This document shows positions 17,463 to 26,102 of a DNA stretch of 64,000 nt, one piece after another. Positions within the stretch are counted from its first letter, which is position 1; each line of letters begins with the position of its first letter. The DNA comes from Pseudomonas sp. FEN. Its GTDB lineage: Bacteria > Pseudomonadota > Gammaproteobacteria > Pseudomonadales > Pseudomonadaceae. Below the pieces are notes generated by a model. The model did no database searches. It was not told the origin of the DNA and was given only the letters and a program-made list of their open reading frames with translations. The stretch is from the NCBI RefSeq assembly GCF_904067045.1, contig NZ_CAJFDC010000036.1, forward strand, positions 1,194,001 to 1,258,000. The letters run 5' to 3'. The position numbers and the translations under genes were made by a program.

Positions 17463-18893
17463 TCAGGCATAACGCTCGATGGCGAGCGCCGACACCGCGG
17501 CAGCGACATGCGCCTGGAAAAAGCGCTTGAATTCGGGATGATTGCAATGGCTCACATTGAAGCGGATGTGCTGGTCATACTCGCCGGTATTGCTGAACAA
17601 GGCGCCTGGCGCCAGCAATATACCCGCGTGATGGGCCTGTTCGACCAGATGCGGGACATTCACATGCCCGGGTAGACGCCCCCAGAGAAACAGGCCATCG
17701 GTGTTGTGCTCGTCAAACACCACACCAACCGCCCCCAGCCACTCCCGCGCCCTTGAGCGTTCCTGCATGACCCGCTGGCCCAGCGCATCCAGGTGATGCT
17801 GATAACGACCGGACTCCAGCGTGTAGGTCACGATGGTTTCGTCAATCGCCGAGCCGCAGAGCAAATTGTACATTTTCTGCTCAATCAGTCGTTCGACGAA
17901 GGCCACCGGCGCCACCACATAGCCCAGGCGCAGCGCCGGGCTCAGCACCTTGCTGAAACCGCTGATATAGAAAGTCCTGTCGCAGCCATCCAGGCTGGCC
18001 AGCCGCAGCGTCGGCCTGGACGAGAGCGCCCCGAAAACATCGTCCTCGACGATATGAAAATCATACTGGCGGGCCAGCGACAGCAGCTTGAAGCCCTTCT
18101 CTGGAGACGTACTGCCGCCAGTGGGGTTATGGACCAGGGTCTGGGTCAGGAACAGTTTCGGCCGATACTTGATCAGCATCGCTTCCATCGCCGCCAGGTC
18201 CGGGCCGTCATCCAGCCGGGGGACGGTGATGATCTTGAAGTTGCGCTCCTTGATCAGCCTGAGTTGCAGCAGCAGATAACTGGGGTCCTCCACCAGCAGG
18301 TAATCCCCGGGCCCTAACAGGATACTGCGCAACAGTGAAAACGCATGGGTCGCCCCCATGGTGACCACCACCTGACTGCTGGAAGCGTTGATATGGACCT
18401 CGCGCAATTTGCGCGCAATCACCACGCGCAATTCCTGGCTGCCGGCGGCGGGTGCCGGCGTGCTGCAGGAAAGCGTGTTGCGAATCAGCCGCCCGGTCAC
18501 GGAGGCCGGGACCGCGTCGGCGAGCCAGGCGGGTGGCAGGTAGCCTGAACTGACGGGAATTTCGTATTGCGTCGGATCCAGTGCGCGGAAAAGAAAACTC
18601 GAGTGCTCACTGGAAGGCGGCACCAGCGTATCAGTGTCCTTGAGCGAACCGACCGAATGGCAGGCCAGGATGAAATAGCCCGCGCCCGGACGCGACTCGA
18701 TGATCTGCTGCGCCACCAGGTCTTCATAGGCACTGCTCACCGTGAAGACACTGACGCCCAGTTGCCTGGCCAGCGCCCGGACAGAAGGCAGCCGTCCGCC
18801 CCGGACCCACTGGAAGGATTCAATACGGGCAATGATCGCGTTTCTGATCTGGTCCACCAGCAGCGTCTTGCTGTTGCGGTCTATCTGGAACAT
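17463..18893 (-). CDS. MocR/GntR-family regulator with aminotransferase-like domain
   Basis: Seen: 476 residues from the ATG at 18893, with an N-terminal GntR winged helix (LLVDQIRNAIIARI, RLPSVRALARQLGVSVFTVSSAYEDL) and a fold-type I PLP domain (VVVTMGATHAFSLL, VEDPSYLL, HNPTGGSTSPEKG, and the PLP-lysine region YISGFSKVLSPALRLGYVV). MocR proteins use the PLP domain as a sensor of an amino compound or PLP rather than as an enzyme. The chosen start has AAGGGA upstream; a longer frame to 19115 would collide with the divergent gene's start. Likely target: the divergent gene at 19109 or itself. Confidence 0.88.
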   Translation of the reverse strand: MFQIDRNSKTLLVDQIRNAIIARIESFQWVRGGRLPSVRALARQLGVSVFTVSSAYEDLVAQQIIESRPGAGYFILACHSVGSLKDTDTLVPPSSEHSSFLFRALDPTQYEIPVSSGYLPPAWLADAVPASVTGRLIRNTLSCSTPAPAAGSQELRVVIARKLREVHINASSSQVVVTMGATHAFSLLRSILLGPGDYLLVEDPSYLLLQLRLIKERNFKIITVPRLDDGPDLAAMEAMLIKYRPKLFLTQTLVHNPTGGSTSPEKGFKLLSLARQYDFHIVEDDVFGALSSRPTLRLASLDGCDRTFYISGFSKVLSPALRLGYVVAPVAFVERLIEQKMYNLLCGSAIDETIVTYTLESGRYQHHLDALGQRVMQERSRAREWLGAVGVVFDEHNTDGLFLWGRLPGHVNVPHLVEQAHHAGILLAPGALFSNTGEYDQHIRFNVSHCNHPEFKRFFQAHVAAAVSALAIERYA

Positions 18894-19108
18894 GGCATTC
18901 CCTTGTTGAAACAGCCGCGGCCCGAAGGCAAGCATTTCGTGCGCGGATAGCCATGGCAGTATCCGCGATCGATTCGCCCAGCTGCAAGCAGGCACTGTAC
19001 CGGGGTGCCAGTGCCACTCAAGGGTCAGACCGCTGCCACAGCATTGGAATTGCAGCGGTTCACGGGGGATAATTGCCCGCTTACCTTTTTGTGAAAGCAC
19101 CCGAGCCC

Positions 19109-19516
19109 ATGGCATCCCAGAACAAGCAAGACAAACGCGCGCAACGGGCGAAAGCCAAGGCCAAGCAGAACCGCACCCGACGGGCCAACGAGCCGGCCGA
19201 GGTGCTGCCGGTGGATGACGACCGGATCGACTTCGCGTCGGTCGACCTGACCGACCTGTTCAAGCGCATGCGCGACGCCGAAAACAGCAGCCAGCAGGCG
19301 ATGTGCGGCGTGTTCCTGGAGGATCCGCTGCTGGAACTGGTGCTGGAGCAGGAAGGCGAGGAGGAAGCGACGGACTTTATCCTGTCGGCACTGATCGAGT
19401 ACCGCCAGTGGTCCACCGAGGCCACCGAGGAAGCGGCCCTGGCCTGGATCGAGAGCGCGGCCTTCCAGGCCGACTATGTGGCGGCCTCGCAGGCGCTACA
19501 GAAAGCCGCCGGCTAG
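19109..19516 (+). CDS. Conserved hypothetical protein, acidic/basic two-part
   Basis: 135 residues of unknown function. Seen: a strongly basic N-terminus (MASQNKQDKRAQRAKAKAKQ, then RTRRAN) that could bind nucleic acid, and an acidic helical C-terminus (LELVLEQEGEEEATDFILSAL...). No enzyme motif and no membrane segment. The ATG at 19109 is chosen because the MASQNKQ start is typical; an upstream ATG at 19073 lies against the MocR gene. Codon use is like the backbone, so this is likely a real gene. Confidence 0.65.
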   Translation: MASQNKQDKRAQRAKAKAKQNRTRRANEPAEVLPVDDDRIDFASVDLTDLFKRMRDAENSSQQAMCGVFLEDPLLELVLEQEGEEEATDFILSALIEYRQWSTEATEEAALAWIESAAFQADYVAASQALQKAAG

Positions 19517-19529
19517 CCGCCACAACGCC

Positions 19530-20921
19530 TCAGTTCAACACCACCCGCCCGGCTTTCTCATGCCGGCGACGGCGCGCCACCAGCAAGCCGGCGGCCACCA
19601 CCAGCACACTGAGCAGGCCCGTGGCGAGGATTTCGACGCGATGGGCCTCCTGGCACAACATCACGCCCAACACCGCGACGATGAACACGATCACCGCCCA
19701 GGTCAGCCCCGGGAACAGCCACATCTTGAAGTCGATCTTCTCGCCCTTGGCTGTACGCTGGTGGCGCATGCGCAGCTGCGACACCGCAATCACCAGGTAC
19801 ACCAGCAGCGCAATAGCGCCGGAACTGGCCAACAGGAACTCGAACACCGCTGCCGGCGCAACATAGTTGGCGAACACCGCCAGAAAGGCCGCCGCCGTCG
19901 ACAACATCACCGCCCAGTAAGGCGTGCCGCTGTCATTGGTGCGCTTGGACACAGCCGGCGCATCGCCACGCTTGCCGAGGGAAAAGAGCATCCGCGAAGC
20001 GGTATACAGCGCCGAGTTCAGGCAACTGGTAACCGCCACCAGCACCACCAGGTCAACGATCAGCTTGGCATTCGGAATGCCCATGCGATCCAGTACCACC
20101 TGATAGGAACCGACCGCCGCCAGACTCGGGTCATTCCACGGCACCAGCGCCACCACGATAAAGATCGATACCAGGTAGAACAGGCCGATCCGCCAGATCA
20201 CCGAGTTGGTGGCCTTGCTGATCTGCTTGCCCGGGTCTTTCGACTCGGCGGCGGCGATGGTGACGATTTCCGTGCCCATGAACGAGAACATGGTGGTCAG
20301 CATCGCGGCCAATACCGCGCCCATGCCATGGGGCATGAAGCCCACGGTGTCCACCAGATGCGACACGCCGCTGACCTGGCTGGTCGGCAGCAGGCCAAAG
20401 ATGGCCAGCACACCCAGCACAATGAAACCGATGATCGCGATCACCTTGATCAACGCGAACCAGAACTCGAACTCGCCGTAGTTCTTCACGCTGAACAGGT
20501 TGGTCGCGGTCAGCAACAGGGTAATGATCAGGGTAAACGCCCAGATCGCCACGTTGGGGAACCAGGCATGCAGGATGGTCGCGGCGGCGTTGGCCTCCAA
20601 CGGGATCACCAACACCCAGAACCACCAGTACAACCAACCGATGGTGAAACCGGCCCAGTGCCCGATGGCACGGTCGGCGTAAGTCGAGAAAGACCCGGTA
20701 TCCGGCGAAGCCACGGCCATTTCGGCGAGCATGCGCATCACCAGCACCACCAGGGCCCCGGCAGCGGCGTAAGCCATCAGCACGGCGGGGCCGGCTTCGG
20801 CGATCGCGTGCCCGGAACCGACAAACAGGCCGGCACCGATCACCCCGGCAATCGACAGCATGGTCACATGCCGCGACTTGAGTCCTTGCTCCAGATTATT
20901 GGAAGTATGCGTACTACTCAT
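19530..20921 (-). CDS. gabP: GABA permease (amino-acid permease, APC family)
   Basis: Inner-membrane proton-coupled transporter of gamma-aminobutyrate. Seen: 463 residues, twelve hydrophobic helices, and long stretches that match the E. coli GabP pattern as I know it (LKSRHVTMLSIAGVIGAGLF, EMAVASPDTGSFSTYADRAIG, IGWLYWWFWVLVIPLEAN, LNSALYTASRMLFSLGKRGD). These are specific enough to prefer gabP over other APC permeases. It stands alone with a 527-bp promoter-side gap to the right. Confidence 0.9.
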   Translation of the reverse strand: MSSTHTSNNLEQGLKSRHVTMLSIAGVIGAGLFVGSGHAIAEAGPAVLMAYAAAGALVVLVMRMLAEMAVASPDTGSFSTYADRAIGHWAGFTIGWLYWWFWVLVIPLEANAAATILHAWFPNVAIWAFTLIITLLLTATNLFSVKNYGEFEFWFALIKVIAIIGFIVLGVLAIFGLLPTSQVSGVSHLVDTVGFMPHGMGAVLAAMLTTMFSFMGTEIVTIAAAESKDPGKQISKATNSVIWRIGLFYLVSIFIVVALVPWNDPSLAAVGSYQVVLDRMGIPNAKLIVDLVVLVAVTSCLNSALYTASRMLFSLGKRGDAPAVSKRTNDSGTPYWAVMLSTAAAFLAVFANYVAPAAVFEFLLASSGAIALLVYLVIAVSQLRMRHQRTAKGEKIDFKMWLFPGLTWAVIVFIVAVLGVMLCQEAHRVEILATGLLSVLVVAAGLLVARRRRHEKAGRVVLN

Positions 20922-21448
20922 TGAGATTACCTTTGCAATGAAGAGCGCGCCCTACACATTGGAATGTGTGTCAAATGAATCCAACGGGGGCGTATTTTAT
21001 TTTTTACGCAATATTTGCGCCAAAATGTTACAAAGCGCCGGTTTTCGCGGCCTGCAAGCCCATGCGGCCTTAAACCGTAACCTCTTGAGATTAATGGCTA
21101 TTTGCCAAAGCGTTACCGAGACACCCACATTCAGCCGCGCAGAGCGCACCAGAAACACTCAAAAAATAAAGTAACGCTCCATTTCAGGGCGAGCCCGTGC
21201 CCGCTCAGCCGGTTTACCCTTTCCACTCTTGGCCAAAGCTGGCACCATCGCGCCCTTTTTTAAGCGACTGCCGAGTCAGGACGACGGATCAAACAGGTGT
21301 TCGGTTGTTGATGGGGCGACAGACTGCTGTGCCGATGCGACAACCTGTCACACATCCGTCCTGTAGCGGCTTTTCCCTATGCTAGCTTGGCGCTCGCCAG
21401 GAAGGCCGCCAATAGCAGGAGCACGACAGAACACCATGAGGACCGCAC
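20922..21448. other. Intergenic region between gabP and the ABC transporter
   Basis: Divergent promoter region of more than 500 bp. Seen: an AT-rich stretch (20990-21030) that probably drives gabP, and a likely -10 TATGCT at 21378-21383 before the transporter operon. No protein of convincing composition and no RNA gene were recognised. Confidence 0.4.
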
Positions 21449-22222
21449 ATGGCTGAGGCCACGCCCGCGCTTGAAATCCGCAACCTGCATAAACGTTACG
21501 GTGAGCTGGAGGTACTGAAAGGCATCTCGCTGACCGCCCGCGACGGTGATGTGATCTCGATCCTGGGTTCCTCCGGTTCCGGCAAGTCGACCTTCCTGCG
21601 CTGCATCAACCTGCTGGAGAACCCGCACCAGGGCCAGATCCTGGTCAACGGCGAAGAACTCAAGCTCAAGTCCGCGAAGAACGGCGAGCTGATGGCCGCC
21701 GACGGCAAGCAGATCAACCGCCTGCGCAGCGAAATCGGCTTCGTGTTCCAGAACTTCAACCTCTGGCCGCACATGAGCATCCTCGACAACATCATCGAAG
21801 CACCACGACGGGTGCTCGGCCAGAGCAAGGCCGAGGCCATCGAGGTGGCCGAGGCGCTGCTGGCCAAGGTCGGCATCGCCGACAAGCGCCATGCCTACCC
21901 CTCCCAGTTGTCCGGCGGCCAGCAACAGCGCGCGGCCATTGCCCGGACCCTGGCGATGCAACCCAAGGTCATCCTGTTCGATGAGCCGACCTCGGCCCTC
22001 GACCCGGAAATGGTCCAGGAAGTCCTCAACGTGATCCGTGCCCTGGCCGAAGAAGGTCGCACCATGCTACTGGTCACCCATGAAATGGGCTTTGCCCGCC
22101 AGGTGTCCAGTGAAGTGGTGTTCCTGCACCAGGGCCTGGTGGAAGAACAAGGAAGCCCGCAGCAGGTTTTCGACAACCCGCTGTCGGCGCGCTGCAAACA
22201 ATTCATGTCCAGCAACCGCTAA
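21449..22222 (+). CDS. Polar amino-acid ABC transporter, ATP-binding protein
   Basis: Cytosolic ATPase subunit of a HisP/GlnQ-type importer. Seen: 257 residues, Walker A ILGSSGSGKSTFLRCINLLE, Q-loop FVFQNFNLWPH, signature LSGGQQQRAAIARTLAM, Walker B VILFDEPTSALDPE and H-loop LVTHEMGFA. Length and the Lys/Arg/ornithine/His-type insert AKNGELMAADGKQINRLR match the HisP group. It is the first gene of a four-gene operon with the binding protein and two permeases. A further in-frame ATG at 21437 is possible. Confidence 0.93.
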   Translation: MAEATPALEIRNLHKRYGELEVLKGISLTARDGDVISILGSSGSGKSTFLRCINLLENPHQGQILVNGEELKLKSAKNGELMAADGKQINRLRSEIGFVFQNFNLWPHMSILDNIIEAPRRVLGQSKAEAIEVAEALLAKVGIADKRHAYPSQLSGGQQQRAAIARTLAMQPKVILFDEPTSALDPEMVQEVLNVIRALAEEGRTMLLVTHEMGFARQVSSEVVFLHQGLVEEQGSPQQVFDNPLSARCKQFMSSNR

Positions 22223-22235
22223 CGGAGCAACCCGC

Positions 22236-22991
22236 ATGCAGACCTGCAAAAAATTCCTCCTGGCCGCGGCCGTCTCCATGGCCTTCAGCGCCAGCGCCTT
22301 CGCCGAGACCCTGAAAATGGGTATCGAGGCCGCCTACCCACCGTTCAACAACAAGGATGCCAGCGGCCAGGTCGTGGGCTTCGACAAGGACATCGGCGAC
22401 GCCCTGTGCGCCAGGATGAAGGTCGAGTGCAGCGTCGTGACGTCGGACTGGGACGGGATCATTCCGGCCCTGCAGACCAGGAAGTTCGACTTCCTGATCT
22501 CCTCGATGTCGATCACCGAAGAGCGCAAGCAGGCGGTCGACTTCACCGACCCGTACTACTCCAACAAGCTGCAATTCATCGCGGCGAAAAAAGACGCCGA
22601 GTTCAAGACCGACAAGGACTCGCTCAAGGGCAAGATCATCGGCGCACAGCGCTCGACCCTGGCCGGCAGCTGGCTGGAAGACCACCTGGGCGACGACGTC
22701 ACCATCAAGCTCTACGACACCCAGGAAAACGCCTACCTAGACCTGCAGGCCGGGCGCCTGGATGCCATCCTGGCGGACAAATACGTCAACTACGAGTGGC
22801 TGAAAAGCGAGGCCGGCAAGCCTTACGAGTTCAAGGGCAACCCGGTGGAAGAAAGCGACAAGATCGGCATCGCCGTGCGCAAGAAGGACGACGCCCTGCG
22901 TGAGAAGCTGAACGCCGCGCTGAAGGAAATCATCGCCGACGGTACTTACAAGAAGATCAACGACAAGTACTTCCCGTTCAGCATCCTCTGA
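22236..22991 (+). CDS. Periplasmic amino-acid binding protein
   Basis: Seen: 251 residues, a signal peptide (MQTCKKFLLAAAVSMAFSAS, cleavage after AFA-E) and the bacterial extracellular solute-binding protein family 3 fold: TLKMGIEAAYPPFN, GFDKDIGDALCARM, CSVVTSDWDGIIPALQ, DFLISSMSITEERKQAVDFTDPYY. These resemble the HisJ/ArgT/LAO group, so basic amino acids or opines are likely ligands. The start lies 13 bp after the ATPase stop. Confidence 0.92.
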   Translation: MQTCKKFLLAAAVSMAFSASAFAETLKMGIEAAYPPFNNKDASGQVVGFDKDIGDALCARMKVECSVVTSDWDGIIPALQTRKFDFLISSMSITEERKQAVDFTDPYYSNKLQFIAAKKDAEFKTDKDSLKGKIIGAQRSTLAGSWLEDHLGDDVTIKLYDTQENAYLDLQAGRLDAILADKYVNYEWLKSEAGKPYEFKGNPVEESDKIGIAVRKKDDALREKLNAALKEIIADGTYKKINDKYFPFSIL

Positions 22992-23057
22992 CCCGTCCCG
23001 ATGGCCGGCACCTCAACGCAAGGTGTCGGCTGTCCCTGGTAAAGCCTGCCTCTGCCC

Positions 23058-23750
23058 ATGAATATCGACCTCTATGGATTCGGCCCGGCGCTCGCCGCCG
23101 GCGCGCTGATGACCGTCAAGCTGGCGCTCTGCGCCTTGTGCCTGGGACTGCTGCTCGGGCTGCTCGGCGCCTTGGCCAAGACTTCACCGTACAAACCGCT
23201 GCAATGGCTGGGGGGCGCCTATTCGACCCTGGTCCGTGGCGTGCCGGAACTGCTCTGGGTGCTGCTGATGTACTACGGCACCGTCAATCTGATGAGCGCG
23301 CTGGGCGAGGCTTTCGGTAATCCCGAACTGGCCTTGAGTCCGTTCGCCGCCGGGGTCACGGCCCTGGGGCTGTGCTTTGGCGCCTACGCCACGGAAGTGT
23401 TTCGCGGGGCGATCCTGGCGATTCCCAAGGGGCACCGGGAAGCGGGGATTGCGCTGGGCATGTCCAAGGTGCGGATCTTCACCCGGCTGATCATGCCGCA
23501 GATGTGGCGCATCGCCCTGCCGGGCCTGGGCAATCTGTTCATGATCCTGATGAAGGACACCGCGCTGGTTTCGGTGATCAGCCTGGAAGACATCATGCGC
23601 CAGGCGCAGAACGCCGTGCTGTTCAGCAAGCTGCCGTTCACCTTTTACCTGGTGGCGGCCTTCATGTACCTGGGGCTGACCGTCCTGGCCATGGGTGGCA
23701 TGCATTTCCTGGAAAAACGCGCCGCTCGCGGTTTTGTGAGGACCACATAA
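23058..23750 (+). CDS. Polar amino-acid ABC transporter permease (HisQ-like)
   Basis: Inner-membrane permease. Seen: 230 residues, five helices, and the EAA-type loop HREAGIALGMSKVRIFTRLIMPQMWRIALPGL characteristic of the polar amino-acid uptake family, after the N-terminal helix GALMTVKLALCALCLGLLLGLLG. It overlaps the next permease by one base (TAATG). It forms the first half of the channel heterodimer. Confidence 0.92.
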   Translation: MNIDLYGFGPALAAGALMTVKLALCALCLGLLLGLLGALAKTSPYKPLQWLGGAYSTLVRGVPELLWVLLMYYGTVNLMSALGEAFGNPELALSPFAAGVTALGLCFGAYATEVFRGAILAIPKGHREAGIALGMSKVRIFTRLIMPQMWRIALPGLGNLFMILMKDTALVSVISLEDIMRQAQNAVLFSKLPFTFYLVAAFMYLGLTVLAMGGMHFLEKRAARGFVRTT

Positions 23751-24439
23751 TGGAATGGGAAGTCATCTTCAAATGGCTGCCGAAGTTCTTCCAGGGCGCG
23801 GTGCTGACCCTGGAGCTGGTAGGCATCGCCGTGGCGCTGGGGTTGATCCTGGCCGTGCCGATGGGTATCGCCCGGGCCTCGAAGCTCTGGTATGTGCGGT
23901 CACTGCCCTACGGCTATATCTTCTTTTTCCGTGGGACGCCGCTGCTGGTCCAGTTGTTCCTGGTGTATTACGGCCTGGCGCAATTCGACGCGATTCGCGA
24001 CAGCTTCATGTGGCCTTACCTGCGCAACCCGTTCTGGTGCGCGGCAGCGACCATGACCCTGCACACCACCGCGTACATCGCTGAAATCCTGCGCGGCGCG
24101 ATCCAGGCTATCCCGCCGGGCGAGATCGAAGCGGCGCGGGCGCTGGGCATGTCGCGGACCAAGGCGATGCTCTACATCATCCTGCCGCGCGCGGCGCGGA
24201 TCGGCCTGCCGGCCTACAGCAACGAAGTGATCCTGATGCTCAAGGCCAGCTCGCTGGCGAGTACCGTGACCCTGCTGGAGCTGACCGGCATGACCCGGAC
24301 CATCATTGCGCGCAACTACCTGACGGTGGATATGTTCTTCACCGCGGGGGTGTTCTACCTGGTGATCTCGTTCCTGCTGGTGCAGGCGTTCAAGCAGGTG
24401 GAGCGCTGGATGCGGGTGGATGCCTGCCAGGGCCGCTAG
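23750..24439 (+). CDS. Polar amino-acid ABC transporter permease (HisM-like)
   Basis: Seen: 229 residues with the HisM-like opening MEWEVIFKWLPKFFQGAVLT, FFRGTPLLVQLFLVYYGL, and the EAA loop IEAARALGMSRTKAMLYIILP. The ATG at 23750 is fused to the previous stop (TAATG), so the two permeases are translationally coupled. It ends the operon; the convergent HxlR gene follows. Confidence 0.92.
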   Translation: MEWEVIFKWLPKFFQGAVLTLELVGIAVALGLILAVPMGIARASKLWYVRSLPYGYIFFFRGTPLLVQLFLVYYGLAQFDAIRDSFMWPYLRNPFWCAAATMTLHTTAYIAEILRGAIQAIPPGEIEAARALGMSRTKAMLYIILPRAARIGLPAYSNEVILMLKASSLASTVTLLELTGMTRTIIARNYLTVDMFFTAGVFYLVISFLLVQAFKQVERWMRVDACQGR

Positions 24440-24488
24440 CGCCGCATCCACCAGATCGTCAACCTCCATTACCTCGGGCACCTGATCC

Positions 24489-24902
24489 TCAGGTCAGCTC
24501 TTTGTCCGCGATCGTGCTTTCTCTCCTGAACTGCATGATCTCGGGCAGGTTGTCTTCGATCCAGTCGACCATTGCTTCCACCTTGGCGGCGGCGGCTTTT
24601 CCCAGGGGCGTCAACCTGTATTCCACGTAGGGCGGCACTACCGGGCGAGAGAGCCGATGGACCAGCCCATCCCCCTCCAGCCCCTGAAGTGTCTGTGAAA
24701 GCATTTTCTCGCTCACTCCGCCGATTTTTCGGCGCAGTTCACTGAAACGATGAGTGCCCTCCAGCAGAACCACCAACACCAGCACGCCCCACCGGCTGGT
24801 CATATGTTTGAGGACCTCTCGCGATGGGCAATCGGCATGCAGGAGTTCACCGCGACGGACTTTTGCGGAAAAGGTGTGAGGAGGGTTTTCTGGGTGGCTC
24901 AT
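24489..24902 (-). CDS. HxlR-family redox/quinone-responsive regulator (QorR-like)
   Basis: Winged-helix regulator. Seen: 137 residues with the conserved early cysteine in HADCPSREVLKHMTSRWGVLVL, the HxlR core HRFSELRRKIGGVSEKMLSQTLQGLEGDGLVHR and VEYRLTPLGK. In QorR and YodB the single N-terminal cysteine senses quinones and diamide. It is divergent from the quinone reductase-like gene at 24989 with 86 bp between them, the standard ytfH/ytfG arrangement, so it most likely represses that gene. Confidence 0.88.
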   Translation of the reverse strand: MSHPENPPHTFSAKVRRGELLHADCPSREVLKHMTSRWGVLVLVVLLEGTHRFSELRRKIGGVSEKMLSQTLQGLEGDGLVHRLSRPVVPPYVEYRLTPLGKAAAAKVEAMVDWIEDNLPEIMQFRRESTIADKELT

Positions 24903-24917
24903 GACACTTACCTTTTT

Positions 24918-24925
24918 GTACGTAC
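24918..24925. promoter_or_regulatory. Candidate QorR-like operator
   Basis: The palindrome GTACGTAC lies in the short divergent region between the HxlR gene and the oxidoreductase, close to the HxlR start. HxlR proteins bind short inverted repeats in such positions. The assignment is weak. Confidence 0.3.
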
Positions 24926-24988
24926 TTACTATTGGTTAGCCTGAATCGTAAGATGACCATTCCTCCCATTGGAATCAAGGTACTTCTC

Positions 24989-25843
24989 ATGATTGCTGTC
25001 ACGGGTGCTACAGGCCAGTTGGGCCGCCTTGTTATTGACGAGTTGCTTAAAAGCGTCTCCCCGGACGAATTGGTCGCATTGGTACGCGATCCGCTCAAGG
25101 CGCAAGATCTCAGCGCCAAAGGCATCAATGTTCGCCAGGCAGAATATGGCCAACTCGAATCGCTCAATCGCGCTCTGGTCGGTGTAGATCGGCTGCTGCT
25201 TATTTCGTCCAGCGAAGTCGGACAACGCAGTGCACAGCATCGTGCGGTCATTCAGGCGGCTAAATCAGCAGGTGTGCATCTGTTGGCGTACACCAGCCTG
25301 CTACACGCAGACCGATCGACGCTGGGCTTGGCGGTCGAGCATCGGGACACCGAGCAAGCGCTGGCAGAGTCCGGGCTGGATTACGTATTGCTGCGTAATG
25401 GTTGGTACAGCGAGAATTACACAGCAGGTCTGGCGCCGGCGGTCGAGCATGGAGCCATTCTGGGAAGTGCCCAGGAGGGGCGAATCTCATCCGCTTCTCG
25501 AGCAGATTATGCCAAGGCGGCAGCCATTGTGCTGACCCGTGAAGGGCAAGCAGGCAAGGTTTACGAGTTGGCGGGTGACGAGAGCTACTCGTTATCGGAA
25601 CTGGCCACGGAAGTCGCCAGACAATCTGGTAAAGCCGTTGTCTACAACGATCTTCCCCAGGAGCAATACAAGGCAGCGCTCATCGGCATGGGCCTGCCGG
25701 AAGGGTTAGCGGCGTTGCTTGCCGATTCTGATGCCGCGGCAGCTAAAGGCGACCTGTTTGATGACTCCCGCCAACTGAGTCGCCTGCTGGGCCATCCAAC
25801 CACTCCGATTGCTGAATCGGTTAGCGTGGCGCTTAAGCACTAA
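24989..25843 (+). CDS. qorB: NAD(P)H:quinone oxidoreductase-like SDR (QorB/YtfG type)
   Basis: Seen: 284 residues from the ATG at 24989 with the nucleotide-binding motif MIAVTGATGQLGRLVIDEL, VALVRDPLKAQDL, VDRLLLISSSE, HLLAYTSLLHAD and the YtfG-type segment LRNGWYSENYTAGLAPAVEHGAILG. This family reduces quinones with NADPH. I prefer this start (AAGG upstream) to one at 24932. It is divergent from the HxlR regulator. Confidence 0.85.
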   Translation: MIAVTGATGQLGRLVIDELLKSVSPDELVALVRDPLKAQDLSAKGINVRQAEYGQLESLNRALVGVDRLLLISSSEVGQRSAQHRAVIQAAKSAGVHLLAYTSLLHADRSTLGLAVEHRDTEQALAESGLDYVLLRNGWYSENYTAGLAPAVEHGAILGSAQEGRISSASRADYAKAAAIVLTREGQAGKVYELAGDESYSLSELATEVARQSGKAVVYNDLPQEQYKAALIGMGLPEGLAALLADSDAAAAKGDLFDDSRQLSRLLGHPTTPIAESVSVALKH

Positions 25844-25945
25844 CCGTCGTTTCAGGCCGCCGCATCGAGCGGCGCCGTCGATCCCCGGCCACCGAGGAGC
25901 CTGGTTTCGCCAGCAAGCCGGCGCTCATTAAAAAAAGGCTAACCC

Positions 25946-25977
25946 ATTGACCTTGAAAAATCATTTTCAAGGTCAAT
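25946..25977. terminator. Perfect 14-bp hairpin after qorB
   Basis: A 14-bp stem (TTGACCTTGAAAA with its exact inverse plus an A-T pair) around a 4-nt loop, 103 bp after the gene. T residues follow only weakly, so it may be a terminator or a protein-binding site for the next gene. Confidence 0.5.
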
Positions 25978-26102
25978 TTAGCGCCCCGCCCAGTTCTTTG
26001 CGTGACAGCGCGGGGTCTTGGCGCCGAGACATCTCCTACATATCCCGTGATTGCTTTACATTGGCGCCTTACCCGCAAAGACTTCACCCCGGAACCCGCA
26101 GC

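Noticed and set aside
19476-20924. 482-residue frame antisense to gabP
   Set aside because: Histidine/glutamine-rich shadow frame; gabP on the other strand is unambiguous.
20860-21174. 104-residue frame between gabP and the ABC transporter
   Set aside because: It overlaps the gabP start and promoter and resembles no protein.
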